Source: an uncultured Christensenella sp.
Lineage (GTDB): Bacteria > Bacillota > Clostridia > Christensenellales > UBA3700
DNA: 64,000 nucleotides
NCBI GenBank assembly: GCA_949287655.1
Contig: CASEHD010000010.1
Location: 36,507-100,506 of the forward strand
Reading direction: 5' to 3'
Part shown: positions 18,194 through 27,155 of the stretch, one piece after another
Position numbering within the stretch: the stretch's first letter is position 1
How the letters are laid out: the number at the start of each line of letters is the position of its first letter
Position numbers and translations under genes: made by a program
The notes under the pieces: model-generated
The model's database searches: none
The model's input: only the letters and a program-made list of their open reading frames with translations
What the model was told of the DNA's origin: nothing

Positions 18194-18456
18194 TAAAAGT
18201 TTGATTGTTTTTTTGCGTTTAATACATTTTATCCGCGTCAATTTGCGTTTTTTATCGCGCGCGGGACGGCTGTGACGGATCTCAAAGATATTTAAAACGG
18301 TTTACTTTTCTCCCGCCGCCCCTCTTACGGCGAGAAAACGTCGCGCAACAACGCGCCGGATACGCAATTCTGCCCGCATGCAAAAGACAGGTGCGCGCTA
18401 AATATACTAAAACTCCGGCAAATCGCGCTCAAAACGGCGGTTAAGAGCAAAAAAAG
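18194..18456. other. Intergenic region between secD promoter and scfB terminator
   Basis: The gap between secD and the SCIFF maturase gene (18130-18522) contains the secD promoter and, at the other end, the scfB terminator. The middle part has no ORF with a ribosome site and no RNA that I recognise. Confidence 0.45.
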
Positions 18457-18493
18457 TTCCCCGGCTTTGATGCGCGCATCTCTTGCGGGGGAA
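18457..18493 (-). terminator. Terminator after scfB
   Basis: Outer stem TTCCCC/GGGGAA enclosing the palindrome GATGCGCGCATC, followed by a T-run on the minus strand. Confidence 0.75.
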
Positions 18494-18522
18494 GAATTTT
18501 ATCGGTTTTTAATATAGGCGCT

Positions 18523-19887
18523 TTATTCGCCCGCGCCTTCTATCGCGGCTATTGCGAGAGAAAGTTCGAAACGCTTTTTCATCATCGCGCAGCTTATGTC
18601 GTAAGGCTTGTTCATATCGCCCGCGAAATTAAGATTATTCGCGACGCAGCCGCCGCTGCAATAGTATTTTGCGGGACAGTCGGCGCAGTCGGGTTTATTC
18701 GTCACGATGTTGCCGGCAAATATCTCGCTTACCGACAAATCGAAGCCGGCGCCTTCCAGCACGTTGCCCATCTTATACGGCTTTCTTTCGGCAAACTGAT
18801 GACAGGGATATATATCCCCTCTCGGAGTTACAGCGAGGTATTCGCAGCCGCTTCCGCAGCCGGTCAGACGTTTTATCACGCAGGGTCCGCCCTCCAGATC
18901 GTACATAAAGTGGAAGAAATTAAACCACTTGTCCTTTGTCTTACGCCTTTCGATATACGCTGCCGCGAGCTTTTCATACTCTTTGAATATCCTCGGCAGG
19001 TGCTCCTTTCTAATCTGCAAGTCGGGAATATCCGTTACGACCGGCTCCATGGATATCTGATCGAAACCGCAGTCGTTGAGATAGAGTACGTCCTCGCAGA
19101 AATCAAGGTTCTTAGCGGTAAACGTGCCGCGTACGTAATACGACTTGTCGCCCCGTATCTTGCGGAATTCGAGCGCGTTGTTTAAAATCAGATCGAACGC
19201 GTCCGCGCCGCCGGGGGTCTTTCTTACCGCGTTGTGTATCTCCCGCCTGCCGTCGATGCTTAACACGACGTTGTACATATTGTCGTTGAGCCATTTGCGG
19301 TTTTCTTCGTTCAGCAGCACGCAGTTGGTCGTCATCGTAAACGAAAAAGTCTTGCCGGTCGACGCTTCGAGAGAACGCGCGTATTCCACGACCGCCTTGA
19401 CCGTGGTCATGTTCATAAGCGGTTCGCCGCCGAAAAAGTCTATCTCCAAACTCTTTCTCTTTCCGCTGTTCGCGATAAGGAAATCCACCGCGCGTAAGCC
19501 GACCTCTGCCGGCATATGCGCCTTGTCCGCGGTGCGGTAAGTGCCTTCGTCTGCAAAGCAGTAACGGCAGCGCAGATTGCAGTCGTGACAGATGTGAAGG
19601 CAAAGAGCCTTTATCTCCCCCGTCCTCTTCTTCTTTTGCGTGACCGTGCAGGGACTGTCGAAAACGCCCTGCTCTTTGAGTTCGTCCAGCTCTGCGTTTA
19701 TCTCTGACTTTTCAGCCGGAGAAAGGGCGTTGAGATCCGCCGCCTCGGAGCCTTCAAAAGGCAGACCGAGCCGTTCTTTTATGCATAAAAAAGTGACATA
19801 ATCCACATTGTGCAGACTGCCACTTTCACTGTCGAAGGCAAAATAATGCGTTTTGCCCCCGTAGGTAAAGCCGAAAGGATGAGTCAT
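18523..19887 (-). CDS. scfB: SCIFF-peptide maturase, radical SAM/SPASM enzyme
   Basis: A 454-aa radical SAM enzyme with the cluster CHDCNLRCRYC (CxxxCxxC within it) near residue 100. A C-terminal SPASM region holds further cysteines in CGSGCEYLA, the YPCHQF loop, CADCPAKYYCSGGC and a final Cys. In this family the enzyme forms Cys-to-Thr thioether crosslinks in the SCIFF precursor. It starts 9 bp after the precursor gene with its own AGAGG site, so the two are one transcript. The order yajC-(membrane protein)-scfA-scfB-secD is a known clostridial signature. Confidence 0.95.
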   Translation of the reverse strand: MTHPFGFTYGGKTHYFAFDSESGSLHNVDYVTFLCIKERLGLPFEGSEAADLNALSPAEKSEINAELDELKEQGVFDSPCTVTQKKKRTGEIKALCLHICHDCNLRCRYCFADEGTYRTADKAHMPAEVGLRAVDFLIANSGKRKSLEIDFFGGEPLMNMTTVKAVVEYARSLEASTGKTFSFTMTTNCVLLNEENRKWLNDNMYNVVLSIDGRREIHNAVRKTPGGADAFDLILNNALEFRKIRGDKSYYVRGTFTAKNLDFCEDVLYLNDCGFDQISMEPVVTDIPDLQIRKEHLPRIFKEYEKLAAAYIERRKTKDKWFNFFHFMYDLEGGPCVIKRLTGCGSGCEYLAVTPRGDIYPCHQFAERKPYKMGNVLEGAGFDLSVSEIFAGNIVTNKPDCADCPAKYYCSGGCVANNLNFAGDMNKPYDISCAMMKKRFELSLAIAAIEGAGE

Positions 19888-19896
19888 CTCATCCTC

Positions 19897-20070
19897 TTAC
19901 AGCAAAGGTTTTTTGACGGTGTTTACTTTTTCGTCTCTGTTCTTGCAGCTCTGATTGCCGACGGTGCAGCTGGTCTTGCATGCGCTCTGGCAGCTGGACT
20001 GACATTCGCCGCAACCGATGTTGCCGCTCTTCTTCATGCCGTTTACGGCGATACTGTTGATATGTTTCAT
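19897..20070 (-). CDS. scfA: SCIFF precursor peptide (six cysteines in forty-five residues)
   Basis: A short ORF of 57 residues with GGAGG 6 nt before the ATG at 20070. It contains six cysteines (residues 20, 23, 27, 31, 35 and 42) in the SCIFF context CGECQSSCQSACKTSC followed by TVGNQSC. It is the substrate of the adjacent radical SAM enzyme; crosslinked SCIFF is a ribosomally made peptide of unknown function, nearly universal in Clostridia. After the last Cys there is a charged tail of 15 residues (KNRDEKVNTVKKPLL), longer than the few residues I recall for the family. Confidence 0.95.
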   Translation of the reverse strand: MKHINSIAVNGMKKSGNIGCGECQSSCQSACKTSCTVGNQSCKNRDEKVNTVKKPLL

Positions 20071-20100
20071 AACAACCTCCGAAGTTTTTATTCTGAATTT

Positions 20101-20129
20101 ATTTTAATATATATCGCGCGATAAATCAA
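20101..20129 (-). promoter_or_regulatory. Promoter of scfA-scfB
   Basis: TTGATT (20124-20129) and TAAAAT (20101-20106) on the minus strand, spacer 17 bp, about 30 bp upstream of scfA. Confidence 0.7.
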
Positions 20130-20277
20130 GTATTATCCGAAAATAAAGATATTTTTTGTCGCATTACCGAATGTTTGTTCCGCGGCAACATATTCGCGCC
20201 TCTCGGTTCATATCCTTAAATTGCCGGACGCGCAAAAACGCAGGTTTAGAAAATGCCGCGCGGCACAGGAGGTAAAA

Positions 20278-20670
20278 ATGGAAAAAATCGGATTTTCAAA
20301 ATATGACGCGCTGGATATCGTAAGAAGCGCGCTTTTCGCGATCATATTGTCAATACTTCTGGTGACCGCGTTCGCGATCGTCGCAAAATTCGCAAATATC
20401 GCGGAAAACGTGATCGAGCCTGTAAATATCGCGATAAAGATTTTGTCGGTGGCGGCGGGTTGTCTGATCGGAGTAAGACACGACAACGGCGGACTCATAA
20501 AAGGCATTGCCGTAGGCCTCCTCTATGCGGGACTTACCTACCTTATTTTCGCGACCGTCTGCGGCGATTTCACGCAAAACCCGATGACCGTCTACGACGC
20601 GCTCGCTTGTATCGTCGCGGGGATCCTCAGCGGTATTCTCTCCGTTAACGTAAAGAAAAAGAAAGCTTGA
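20278..20670 (+). CDS. TIGR04086-like small membrane protein
   Basis: A 130-aa protein from the ATG at 20278, which has AGGAGG 7 nt upstream. It has four predicted membrane helices, the pattern GCLIGVRHDNGGLIKG with further glycines and a Tyr after it, and a basic C-terminus (VKKKKA). This matches the TIGR04086 family of clostridial membrane proteins, which I recall as lying near yajC and the SCIFF genes. The function is unknown. It is on the plus strand between minus-strand scfA and yajC, so it is transcribed alone here. Confidence 0.72.
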   Translation: MEKIGFSKYDALDIVRSALFAIILSILLVTAFAIVAKFANIAENVIEPVNIAIKILSVAAGCLIGVRHDNGGLIKGIAVGLLYAGLTYLIFATVCGDFTQNPMTVYDALACIVAGILSGILSVNVKKKKA

Positions 20671-20782
20671 CCGCAACGCTTTTTCCGACGTCTTTCCTTT
20701 CTCGTGTTTTATACGAACGGCATAAGGCGGAAGGATGAAAACCGGCTTTCGGTATTGTCCGCTCACGGTATGCGAATAAAAA

Positions 20783-20804
20783 AACGCGGAGACTTCTCCG
20801 CGTT
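20783..20804 (-). terminator. Terminator after yajC
   Basis: 10-bp stem AACGCGGAGA/TCTCCGCGTT with a 2-nt spacing at the apex and a T-run on the minus strand. Confidence 0.85.
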
Positions 20805-20827
20805 TTCCGTTTACATTAATTCGTTTG

Positions 20828-21439
20828 TCAGAACTTGAGGTCGTTGACGTCGGCGTCGATGCCGGTAACGTTGGATCTTTCGCTCTGTTCGTCGACTGCC
20901 GCCGCGCTTTCGTCTGCGCCGGTTTCTGTCGCTTCTGAATTTTCCTGAGCTTCGGCTTTTTCCTGTGCCTTAGCGCTCTTCTTCTTTTTCTTGGCAGCCT
21001 TCTTTTCAGCCGCCTGAGCGTCCTCAACTACGTCGTCAGCCGCAACGGGAGCGTTGTTTTCAGCGGAAACCACGGTAGCGTTTTCTCCGTTCTCGGGAGC
21101 CGCCTGACCCTCGGCAGCGGGATTGATGACGGTGTAAACCGCGCCCTTGTCTATCGTGACCAGAGTGCTGCCGTCGACGTTGGCGCTGATATCGATAATA
21201 AACGTGCCCTGAGAGTTGTCTATCATTTTGATTATGCCGACAAAGCCGCCGATCGTCTTGATCTTTGTGCCGACTTTAATACCCGCCATCATTTCCTGCG
21301 CTTTCTTCTGTCTCTTTTTCTGCGGAATGATGGAAAGCAACATCGTAGCTACGAGCATAACGCCGAGCACGACGAGGATTATCCAGCTGCTACCGTTACC
21401 GCCGGATGAGTCTTCAGCAAGTAAAAACAAATTTGTCAT
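20828..21439 (-). CDS. yajC: Preprotein translocase subunit YajC, with long acidic/Lys-rich tail
   Basis: A 203-aa protein. It has one membrane segment (about residues 18-38), the motif IIPQKKRQKKAQEMM, and KVGTKIKTIGGFVGII typical of YajC. Residues 1-108 are the whole family domain. The remaining about 95 residues are low-complexity (Ala, Glu, Lys), much longer than in ordinary YajC of about 100 residues. YajC associates with SecDF in export. AAAGGAG precedes the ATG and a promoter lies upstream. The tail may be a flexible cytoplasmic extension of unknown role. Confidence 0.92.
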   Translation of the reverse strand: MTNLFLLAEDSSGGNGSSWIILVVLGVMLVATMLLSIIPQKKRQKKAQEMMAGIKVGTKIKTIGGFVGIIKMIDNSQGTFIIDISANVDGSTLVTIDKGAVYTVINPAAEGQAAPENGENATVVSAENNAPVAADDVVEDAQAAEKKAAKKKKKSAKAQEKAEAQENSEATETGADESAAAVDEQSERSNVTGIDADVNDLKF

Positions 21440-21492
21440 TATTATTCTCCTTTCGGGTTTTGAGCAACAAAACCTTTGTTTACGTATATCTT

Positions 21493-21521
21493 ATAATATA
21501 GAAATTCTTAACAAATAGCAA
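21493..21521 (-). promoter_or_regulatory. Promoter of yajC
   Basis: TTGCTA (21516-21521) and TATTAT (21493-21498) on the minus strand with a 17-bp spacer. Confidence 0.65.
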
Positions 21522-21596
21522 CTCATTTTTACTTAGTCATTGTAAATTTTTGCTTAAAACGAGCCCTGATTGTCGAAAAGCGGCGTTTAATTAAGC

Positions 21597-22718
21597 TTAT
21601 ATCTTCTTTTCCCACGCGTATTTTGATTTGAAGTCCTCATAAAAATCCGCAAACTCGTCGCGGCGGATAGCGTCTTTCATATCTTGCGTAAGCTTTACCA
21701 AAAAACGTATGTTGTGCATGGACAAAAGCTCTCCGCCGAGTATCTCGTCGCTGTTTATAAGGTGTCTTAAATACGCCCTGGAAAAGTTGCGGCAGCAGTA
21801 GCAGTCGCAGTCCTCTTCGATCGGCGAAAAGTCCTCTTTATACTTTGCGTTTCTCAAAGTCATATTGCCCTTTCTCGTAAACGCCATGCCGTTTCTGGCA
21901 ATACGGGTCGGCAGAACACAGTCAAACATGTCGATCCCCCGCATCACTCCTTCGACCAGACAGTCCGGACTTCCCACGCCCATAAGGTAGCGCGGCTGAT
22001 CCTCAGGATAATACGGTCTTATACGGTCGAGCATCCTGTACATCACCTCTTTGGGCTCGCCGACCGAAAGCCCGCCGATCGCCATGCCGCATTTCGCGTA
22101 TTCAGCGGTGCGCTTTGCGCTTTCGACGCGCAGATCCTCGTACATATTGCCTTGAACGATGGGGAAAAGCATCTGCCTGTCCCAGTCGGTATGCGCCTTA
22201 ACGCACCTGTCCAGCCAGCGCAGAGTGCGTTCCATCGCCGTTTTCGACTTGCGGTAATCGGTCGCCGCCGCGGTACACTCGTCGAACGCCATGATAATAT
22301 CCGCGCCCAAAGCGTTCTGCACGTGAACGGCGTCCTCGGGCGTAAGCTGATGACGGCTTCCGTCGATATACGAGCCGAACGTAACTCCGTCTTCGGTTAT
22401 CTTTCTCAACTTTGAAAGCGAAAAGACCTGAAACCCGCCGCTGTCGGTAAGTATCGGCTTATTCCAGTTCATAAACTTGTGCAGACCGCCCGCCTTTTCG
22501 ACCAGTTCGTGACCGGGTCTGAGATAAAGATGGTAGGTATTTGAAAGCACGATGCTCGCACCCGTCGCCTCGACCGCTTCCGGAGTAAGGCTTTTTACCG
22601 TCGCGTTGGTTCCGACCGGCATGAAAACCGGGGTCTCTACCACGCCGTGCGGAGTGGTCAGCCTTCCTATCCTTGCGCCCGTATGCTTATCTACTTTTAC
22701 AACTTCGTATGAAAACAT
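21597..22718 (-). CDS. tgt: Queuine/preQ1 tRNA-ribosyltransferase
   Basis: A 373-aa protein with the TGT signatures: the Asp general base in [12 protein letters not shown], the nucleophile Asp in [13 protein letters not shown], and the zinc site CDCYCC with a following His (RAYLRHL). It exchanges guanine-34 for preQ1 in Asn, Asp, His and Tyr tRNAs. queA, the next pathway step, lies upstream but is separated by about 950 bp of repeats instead of the usual tight spacing. GGGAG precedes the ATG. Confidence 0.97.
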   Translation of the reverse strand: MFSYEVVKVDKHTGARIGRLTTPHGVVETPVFMPVGTNATVKSLTPEAVEATGASIVLSNTYHLYLRPGHELVEKAGGLHKFMNWNKPILTDSGGFQVFSLSKLRKITEDGVTFGSYIDGSRHQLTPEDAVHVQNALGADIIMAFDECTAAATDYRKSKTAMERTLRWLDRCVKAHTDWDRQMLFPIVQGNMYEDLRVESAKRTAEYAKCGMAIGGLSVGEPKEVMYRMLDRIRPYYPEDQPRYLMGVGSPDCLVEGVMRGIDMFDCVLPTRIARNGMAFTRKGNMTLRNAKYKEDFSPIEEDCDCYCCRNFSRAYLRHLINSDEILGGELLSMHNIRFLVKLTQDMKDAIRRDEFADFYEDFKSKYAWEKKI

Positions 22719-22823
22719 ATATCTCCCGTATGAAGGTATTTATCTTATATTTTTTGCACCCGTGTGCATTAACCGCAATTTTTCTTTACTTGTCGCCCCG
22801 ACGTGATTCAACTCTCCGCACTT

Positions 22824-23690
22824 ATGCGCCGCTTATGCACTTTCAGTACTTGGGGCTTTCATTATCCGAAAGCGCAGAAGCAAGCAGGCGCGGAGCGCGC
22901 AGCTATCCTGCTATCCTCTTTCCTTTGAGTGCGAAGAAGCGAGCAGACCGCGAAGCGCGCATCTATCCTGTTATTCTCTTTCCTTTGAGTGCGAAGAAGC
23001 GAGCAGACCGCAAAGCGCGCGGCATTTACCCTCTTTCCACTTTCCTTTGAGTGCGAAGAAGCAAGCAGACCGCGAAGCGCGCATCTATCCTGCTATCCTC
23101 TTTCCTTTGAGTGCGAAGAAGCAAGCAGACCGCGAAGCCAAGGGAGCGTACTTATCGCGTACGTGACCGCAGACAAAACGCAAGTGCGACAAAGGTATGC
23201 GCCGCTTATTCACGCTCAAAGCAAGGGAGCGTACTTATCGCGTACGCGTGACCGCAGACAAAACGCAAGTGCGACAAAGGTATGCGCCGCTTATTCACTC
23301 TCAAAGCAAGGGAGCGTACTTATCGCGTACGTGACCCAAGGAAAACGCAAGCGTGACAAAGAAATGCGCAGCTTATGCACTTTCAGTACTTCGGGGCTTT
23401 CATTATCCGAAAGCGCAGAAGCAAGCAGGTCGAGGAACGCGCGGCTTTACCCGAAGGGAGCTTACTAAGCGTAAGTGACCGAGGGAAAACGCAAGCGTGA
23501 CAAAGAGATGCGCAGCTTATGCACTTTCAGTACTTCGGGGCTTTCATTATCCGAAAGCGCAGAAGCAAGCAAGACAAGGAGAGCGAGCATTTACCGCCGG
23601 GGAGCGTACTTTTCGTACGTGACCCAAGGAAAGCGGAGCTCGACACAGTATTGCGCCGCTTATGCACTTTCAGATAATGAAAGTGGAATC
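22824..23690. repeat. Array of palindromic modular repeats between tgt and queA
   Basis: Almost the whole tgt-queA gap is built from repeated modules. Module A (about 60 bp) contains TTTGAGTGCGAAGAAGC. Module B begins GGGAGCGTACTTATCGCG, continues with an imperfect stem CGTAC...GTACG and GTGACC, then AACGCAAGYG. Module C contains GCACTTTCAGTACTTCGG and the hairpin CTTTCATTATCCGAAAG. B and C combine into units of 144-146 bp starting at 23310 and 23456, with a third, diverged unit at 23600. Shorter B units start at 23142 and 23225, and a C module lies at 22824. No transposase or constant-length spacers are present. Several plus-strand frames are open through it, but they share no family features and lack convincing starts. 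Confidence 0.85.
22924..23140. repeat. Four tandem 60-62-bp repeats (module A)
   Basis: Copies start at 22924, 22984, 23046 and 23106; each begins TTTGAGTGCGAAGAAGC and continues RAGCAGACCGCRAAGCGCG with few differences. The last copy is cut short by the first B module. A diverged relative precedes them from about 22870. Confidence 0.85.
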
Positions 23691-24713
23691 GCCGAACGAG
23701 AAGAACCTATACCCCTCTCTCACCGCCACATCATACATTTTAAGCGCGTTTTCTCTGCCCATAAACGCGCTGACGAGCATGAGTAAAGTCGACTGCGGAA
23801 GATGAAAATTGGTTATCAACGCGTCGACGGCTTTGAACTTATAGCCGGGATATATGAATATCTCGGTATCTCCCGAACAAGCGGTCACGGTACCGTCCTC
23901 ATCGGCTATGCTTTCGAGCACGCGGACGGACGTGGTGCCGACGCAGATGACGCGTCTGCCCTCTTTTTTCGCGCGGGTAATTATCCCGGCGTTCCGCTCG
24001 TCCACGCGGTAATATTCGCTGTGCATCTTATGGTCGAGCACGTTTTCTTCTTTTACCGGTCTGAAGGTGCCGAGCCCGACATGCAGAAGGACGCGGGCGA
24101 TCTGCACGCCCTTTGCGGATATCTTATCGAGGAGCTCAGGCGTAAAATGCAGACCCGCGGTGGGCGCAGCCGCCGAACCGGTGGTCTTGCAGTATACGGT
24201 CTGGTATCTGTTTTTGTCCTCGAGTTTTTTTGTGATATAAGGCGGAAGCGGCATATTGCCTATCTCGTCGAGGATATCTTCGAACACGCCGTCGAAGGTA
24301 AACTTTATATCCCTTAAACCTTCCTCTTTATATTTTACGACCTCGCCCGAAAGCCTGTCCGAAAAATAAAGCTTTGTGCCCACGCGCATCTTTTTCGCGG
24401 GTCGGGTTATGCACTCCCATGTCGTATAATCGAGACGCTTTAAAAGCAGCACTTCGCACTCTCCGTCGCCGAGCGTACCGTCTGCGAGCGCGCGTTTTGC
24501 GAATATCCTAGCAGGTATCACCTTTGTGTCGTTGATGACGAGTACGTCGCTCTCTTTCAGGTAGTCGACGATATCGCGGAATATCCTGTGCTCTATGCTG
24601 CCGTCCGCCCTGTTGTAGACCAAAAGCCGCGAAGAATCGCGCGGCTCTGCGGGGGTCTGCGCTATCAGCTCTTTGGGGAGATAATAGTCGAAATCGGTTG
24701 TTTTCATCGTCAT
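23670..24713 (-). CDS. queA: S-adenosylmethionine:tRNA ribosyltransferase-isomerase
   Basis: A 347-aa protein with QueA signatures: [19 protein letters not shown] at the start, the AAPTAGLHF loop, [10 protein letters not shown] and the C-terminal [10 protein letters not shown]. It transfers the ribosyl moiety of SAM to preQ1-tRNA to form epoxyqueuosine. The ATG at 24713 overlaps the ruvB stop (ATGA); a second ATG lies two codons later. The last codons and the stop lie inside a perfect stem-loop that resembles the neighbouring repeat array, and the C-terminus reads STFII. Confidence 0.97.
   Translation of the reverse strand: MTMKTTDFDYYLPKELIAQTPAEPRDSSRLLVYNRADGSIEHRIFRDIVDYLKESDVLVINDTKVIPARIFAKRALADGTLGDGECEVLLLKRLDYTTWECITRPAKKMRVGTKLYFSDRLSGEVVKYKEEGLRDIKFTFDGVFEDILDEIGNMPLPPYITKKLEDKNRYQTVYCKTTGSAAAPTAGLHFTPELLDKISAKGVQIARVLLHVGLGTFRPVKEENVLDHKMHSEYYRVDERNAGIITRAKKEGRRVICVGTTSVRVLESIADEDGTVTACSGDTEIFIYPGYKFKAVDALITNFHLPQSTLLMLVSAFMGRENALKMYDVAVREGYRFFSFGDSTFII
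23671..23691. repeat. Perfect stem-loop across the queA stop codon
   Basis: On the minus strand CACTTTCA and TGAAAGTG form an 8-bp stem around TTATC. The TGA opening the second arm is the queA stop. Apart from three positions it equals the hairpin CTTTCATTATCCGAAAG of the adjacent repeat modules. Confidence 0.75.
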
Positions 24714-25780
24714 TTGTCGTCGTCTCCCGTTTCAAGCACGTCGAGTATGCTCATCTGTCTGACAGCGCTTTGCGGAACTTTGAGCCCGAGGTGTTCGTAT
24801 GCGTCGGGTAAGACTATCCTGCCCCTGGGCGTACGCGCGATAAAAGTTATCTGCATAAGGTAAGGTTCATAGACGTCCTCTATCGTGCCGCTGTCCTCGC
24901 CAACCGCCGCGCTTAACGTATCCAGTCCGACGGGTCCGCCGCCGAATTTGTCGATCATAGTCGTAAGAAGTCTGCGGTCGACGGAATCGAGCCCCAGCTT
25001 GTCTATCTCCATTTTGCCGAGCGCGTGATCCGCGACCTCGTAAGTTATCACGCCTTCGCCTTTGACCTCTGCAAAATCGCGTACGCGTTTAAGTATGCGG
25101 TTGGCGATACGCGGAGTGCCGCGGCTTCTCTTCGCGATCTCTATCGCGCCGTCCTCCGTAAGTTCAATGCCGAGTATCGTCGCCGAGCGCTTCACTATCT
25201 GCGCGAGCTGCTCCGGCGTGTACATTTCAAGTCTGCAATTTACGCCGAAACGGTCGCGGAGAGGTCCCGTAAGCATACCCGCCTTGGTCGTCGCGCCGAT
25301 GAGCGTAAAATGCGGCAACGAAAGCCTGATGCTCTTCGCGGTCGGTCCTTTGCCGACGATGAAGTCGAGCGCGAAATCTTCCATCGCCGGGTACAGCACC
25401 TCTTCCACGTTGCGGTTGAGACGGTGTATCTCGTCGATAAAAAGCACGTCGCCTTCGCCGAGGTTGGTGAGTATCGCCGCGAGGTCCGCCGCCTTTTCTA
25501 TCGCGGGACCGCTGGTTATCCTTATCTGACTGCCCATCTCGTTGGCGATAATATGCGCAAGCGTTGTCTTGCCGAGTCCCGGAGGACCATACAAAAGCAC
25601 GTGGTCGAGCGCTTCTCCTCTCGCCACGGCGGCTTTGATGTATATTTCGAGATTTTCTTTTACCTTATCCTGCCCGACGTAATCTTTCATCGTCTTAGGG
25701 CGCAGATTGTTTTCGTTGTCCGAATCCGAAGCTATCGGCATGGACGACATAAATCTCTCTTCGTCGTCTTCAAAATTCAT
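24710..25780 (-). CDS. ruvB: Holliday junction branch migration helicase RuvB
   Basis: A 356-aa AAA+ ATPase with Walker [10 protein letters not shown] near residue 70, Walker B in [11 protein letters not shown], sensor and arginine-finger region GPLRDRFGV, and a C-terminal winged helix ending [15 protein letters not shown]. RuvB hexamers drive branch migration with RuvA. The ATG overlaps the ruvA stop and its own stop overlaps the queA start, so ruvA-ruvB-queA is translationally coupled. Confidence 0.98.
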   Translation of the reverse strand: MNFEDDEERFMSSMPIASDSDNENNLRPKTMKDYVGQDKVKENLEIYIKAAVARGEALDHVLLYGPPGLGKTTLAHIIANEMGSQIRITSGPAIEKAADLAAILTNLGEGDVLFIDEIHRLNRNVEEVLYPAMEDFALDFIVGKGPTAKSIRLSLPHFTLIGATTKAGMLTGPLRDRFGVNCRLEMYTPEQLAQIVKRSATILGIELTEDGAIEIAKRSRGTPRIANRILKRVRDFAEVKGEGVITYEVADHALGKMEIDKLGLDSVDRRLLTTMIDKFGGGPVGLDTLSAAVGEDSGTIEDVYEPYLMQITFIARTPRGRIVLPDAYEHLGLKVPQSAVRQMSILDVLETGDDDK

Positions 25781-26379
25781 CTGTCAAAACTCCTTAAAGC
25801 CAGAGTGATGATCTGCTCCAGCTTATCCGTCTTTTTCATCGCCGCAGCGACTGCCGAATACGCGTCCGTCTTAGATATTCCCAGCGAAACGAGCGCCGCG
25901 ATCGCGTCCGAAGCCACGCCGCCCTGCCTTTCTTCCTGCGGTGCGAACAGGTCTGAAGAAGCGCCGCCCGCTGAGACCGCGTCCATCTGTTCTCTCAGCT
26001 CTAAGATAATGCGCTCCGCCGTCTTTTTGCCTATGCCTTTGACCTTTGATATCGTCGCCGAGTCGCCGCTGACTATCGCGACCGCGAGAGCGCTTACGTC
26101 AGCGGACGAAAGTATCTGCAACGCCATCTTACCGCCCACTCCGCTGACAGATGTCAGCTTCGCGAACATATTTTTCTCTTCTTTGCTGTAAAAGCCGAAA
26201 AGTCTCACGTCGTCCTGCGTAACGCTCAGCGTCGTGAAAACGGTACATTCAAGACCGATCTTGCCCAGCCTCGTCAGTGCGTTGTTGGACACGAGGAGTT
26301 CATAGCCTACTCCTCCCGCCATGACAACAAGCTTGCCTTCTTCGTAATGTATGACTTTTCCCGTGATACAATAAAACAT
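25777..26379 (-). CDS. ruvA: Holliday junction DNA-binding protein RuvA
   Basis: A 200-aa protein with N-terminal MFYCITGKV, the helix-hairpin-helix motifs around [16 protein letters not shown] and [16 protein letters not shown], and a C-terminal three-helix domain. RuvA tetramers hold Holliday junctions for RuvB. I chose the ATG at 26379; the frame is open 12 codons further, but those codons overlap the promoter. There is no ribosome site: the -10 box ends 7 bp before the ATG, so the mRNA is probably leaderless. ruvC is not adjacent. Confidence 0.97.
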   Translation of the reverse strand: MFYCITGKVIHYEEGKLVVMAGGVGYELLVSNNALTRLGKIGLECTVFTTLSVTQDDVRLFGFYSKEEKNMFAKLTSVSGVGGKMALQILSSADVSALAVAIVSGDSATISKVKGIGKKTAERIILELREQMDAVSAGGASSDLFAPQEERQGGVASDAIAALVSLGISKTDAYSAVAAAMKKTDKLEQIITLALRSFDR

Positions 26380-26386
26380 ATATATT

Positions 26387-26415
26387 ATTATAAAGTATGC
26401 GCGCTCTTTTGACAA
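26387..26415 (-). promoter_or_regulatory. Promoter of ruvA-ruvB-queA giving a leaderless mRNA
   Basis: TTGTCA (26410-26415), 17 bp, TATAAT (26387-26392), then 7 bp to the ATG on the minus strand. The expected transcription start coincides with the A of the start codon. Confidence 0.8.
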
Positions 26416-26520
26416 CCGTTTGACGGGTAAATTACGCGGCGCAAAGACTGCCCCACGCGCTATACACGCCGTCAGGCTTTCCGGAAGTCGGGATCAACCT
26501 GAACTCCTCTCCGCATAAAA

Positions 26521-26541
26521 AACGCGGGTTCTCCCCGCGTT
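26521..26541 (-). terminator. Terminator after coaE
   Basis: 8-bp stem AACGCGGG/CCCGCGTT with a 5-nt loop, then a run of T on the minus strand. Confidence 0.85.
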
Positions 26542-26557
26542 GATATAAATCGTATAT

Positions 26558-27121
26558 TCAATTCAGCTCTTTCAGCTTTTTCTGAACCGTCTCCTGCAAT
26601 TCGCGCAGCGACCCGTCGTTTACTATCAGCACGTATCCGTGTTTCTTTCGCGTTTCGTCGTCGGGCTGAAGCGCCATTATCTTTTCCACCCTGCCGGTGT
26701 CGCAGTCGTCGCGTATGACCACCCTGTTGATCCTGGTCTGTCTGTCGCCGGTCACAAGCCATACCTTGTCGAAATAGTTTTCAAGAAGCCCTCCTTCGAA
26801 CACCTGCACCTCGACGAATACGCGCTCCTTGCCGGCGGTCAGCTTGTCCAGCTCCTTTTTTATGTACGGATGAGAAAGCGCGTTGAGTTCGGCGACCGCC
26901 TCTCTGTCGCCCAGTACTTTTGCGGAGACTTTTTTGTTGTCTATCGCGCCGTTTGTCAGCACGTCGCCGTACTTTTCGACCATCTCTTTCTTGAATTGCG
27001 GCATCTTCTTTACGTCGCGGTAGACTGCGTCGCAGTCTATCACCGTTTCACCCAGCTCTTTCAGCATGGCGAGGACGGTGGTCTTGCCGCTGCCCACTCC
27101 GCCTATTACCGCGATCTTCAT
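26558..27121 (-). CDS. coaE: Dephospho-CoA kinase
   Basis: A 187-aa P-loop kinase with GGVGSGKTT at residues 7-15, VIDCDAVYRD (the Asp that activates the 3'-OH), and LSHPYIKKEL, all CoaE hallmarks. It catalyses the last step of coenzyme A synthesis. It sits 34 bp downstream of polA, as in many Firmicutes, and ends at a terminator. Confidence 0.93.
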   Translation of the reverse strand: MKIAVIGGVGSGKTTVLAMLKELGETVIDCDAVYRDVKKMPQFKKEMVEKYGDVLTNGAIDNKKVSAKVLGDREAVAELNALSHPYIKKELDKLTAGKERVFVEVQVFEGGLLENYFDKVWLVTGDRQTRINRVVIRDDCDTGRVEKIMALQPDDETRKKHGYVLIVNDGSLRELQETVQKKLKELN

Positions 27122-27155
27122 ATTTTACTCTCCCGACCCGCGCTTACCGCGCCGA

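Noticed and set aside
22989..23468. Plus-strand open frames in the tgt-queA gap, with repeated peptides such as GSVLIAYVT
   Set aside because: The repeated peptides are direct translations of the DNA repeats; the frames have no convincing ribosome site, change frame between units and match no protein family.
22824..23690. CRISPR array
   Set aside because: Repeat units differ in length (60, 83-85, 144-146 bp), no unique spacers of constant size separate identical repeats, and no cas gene is near.
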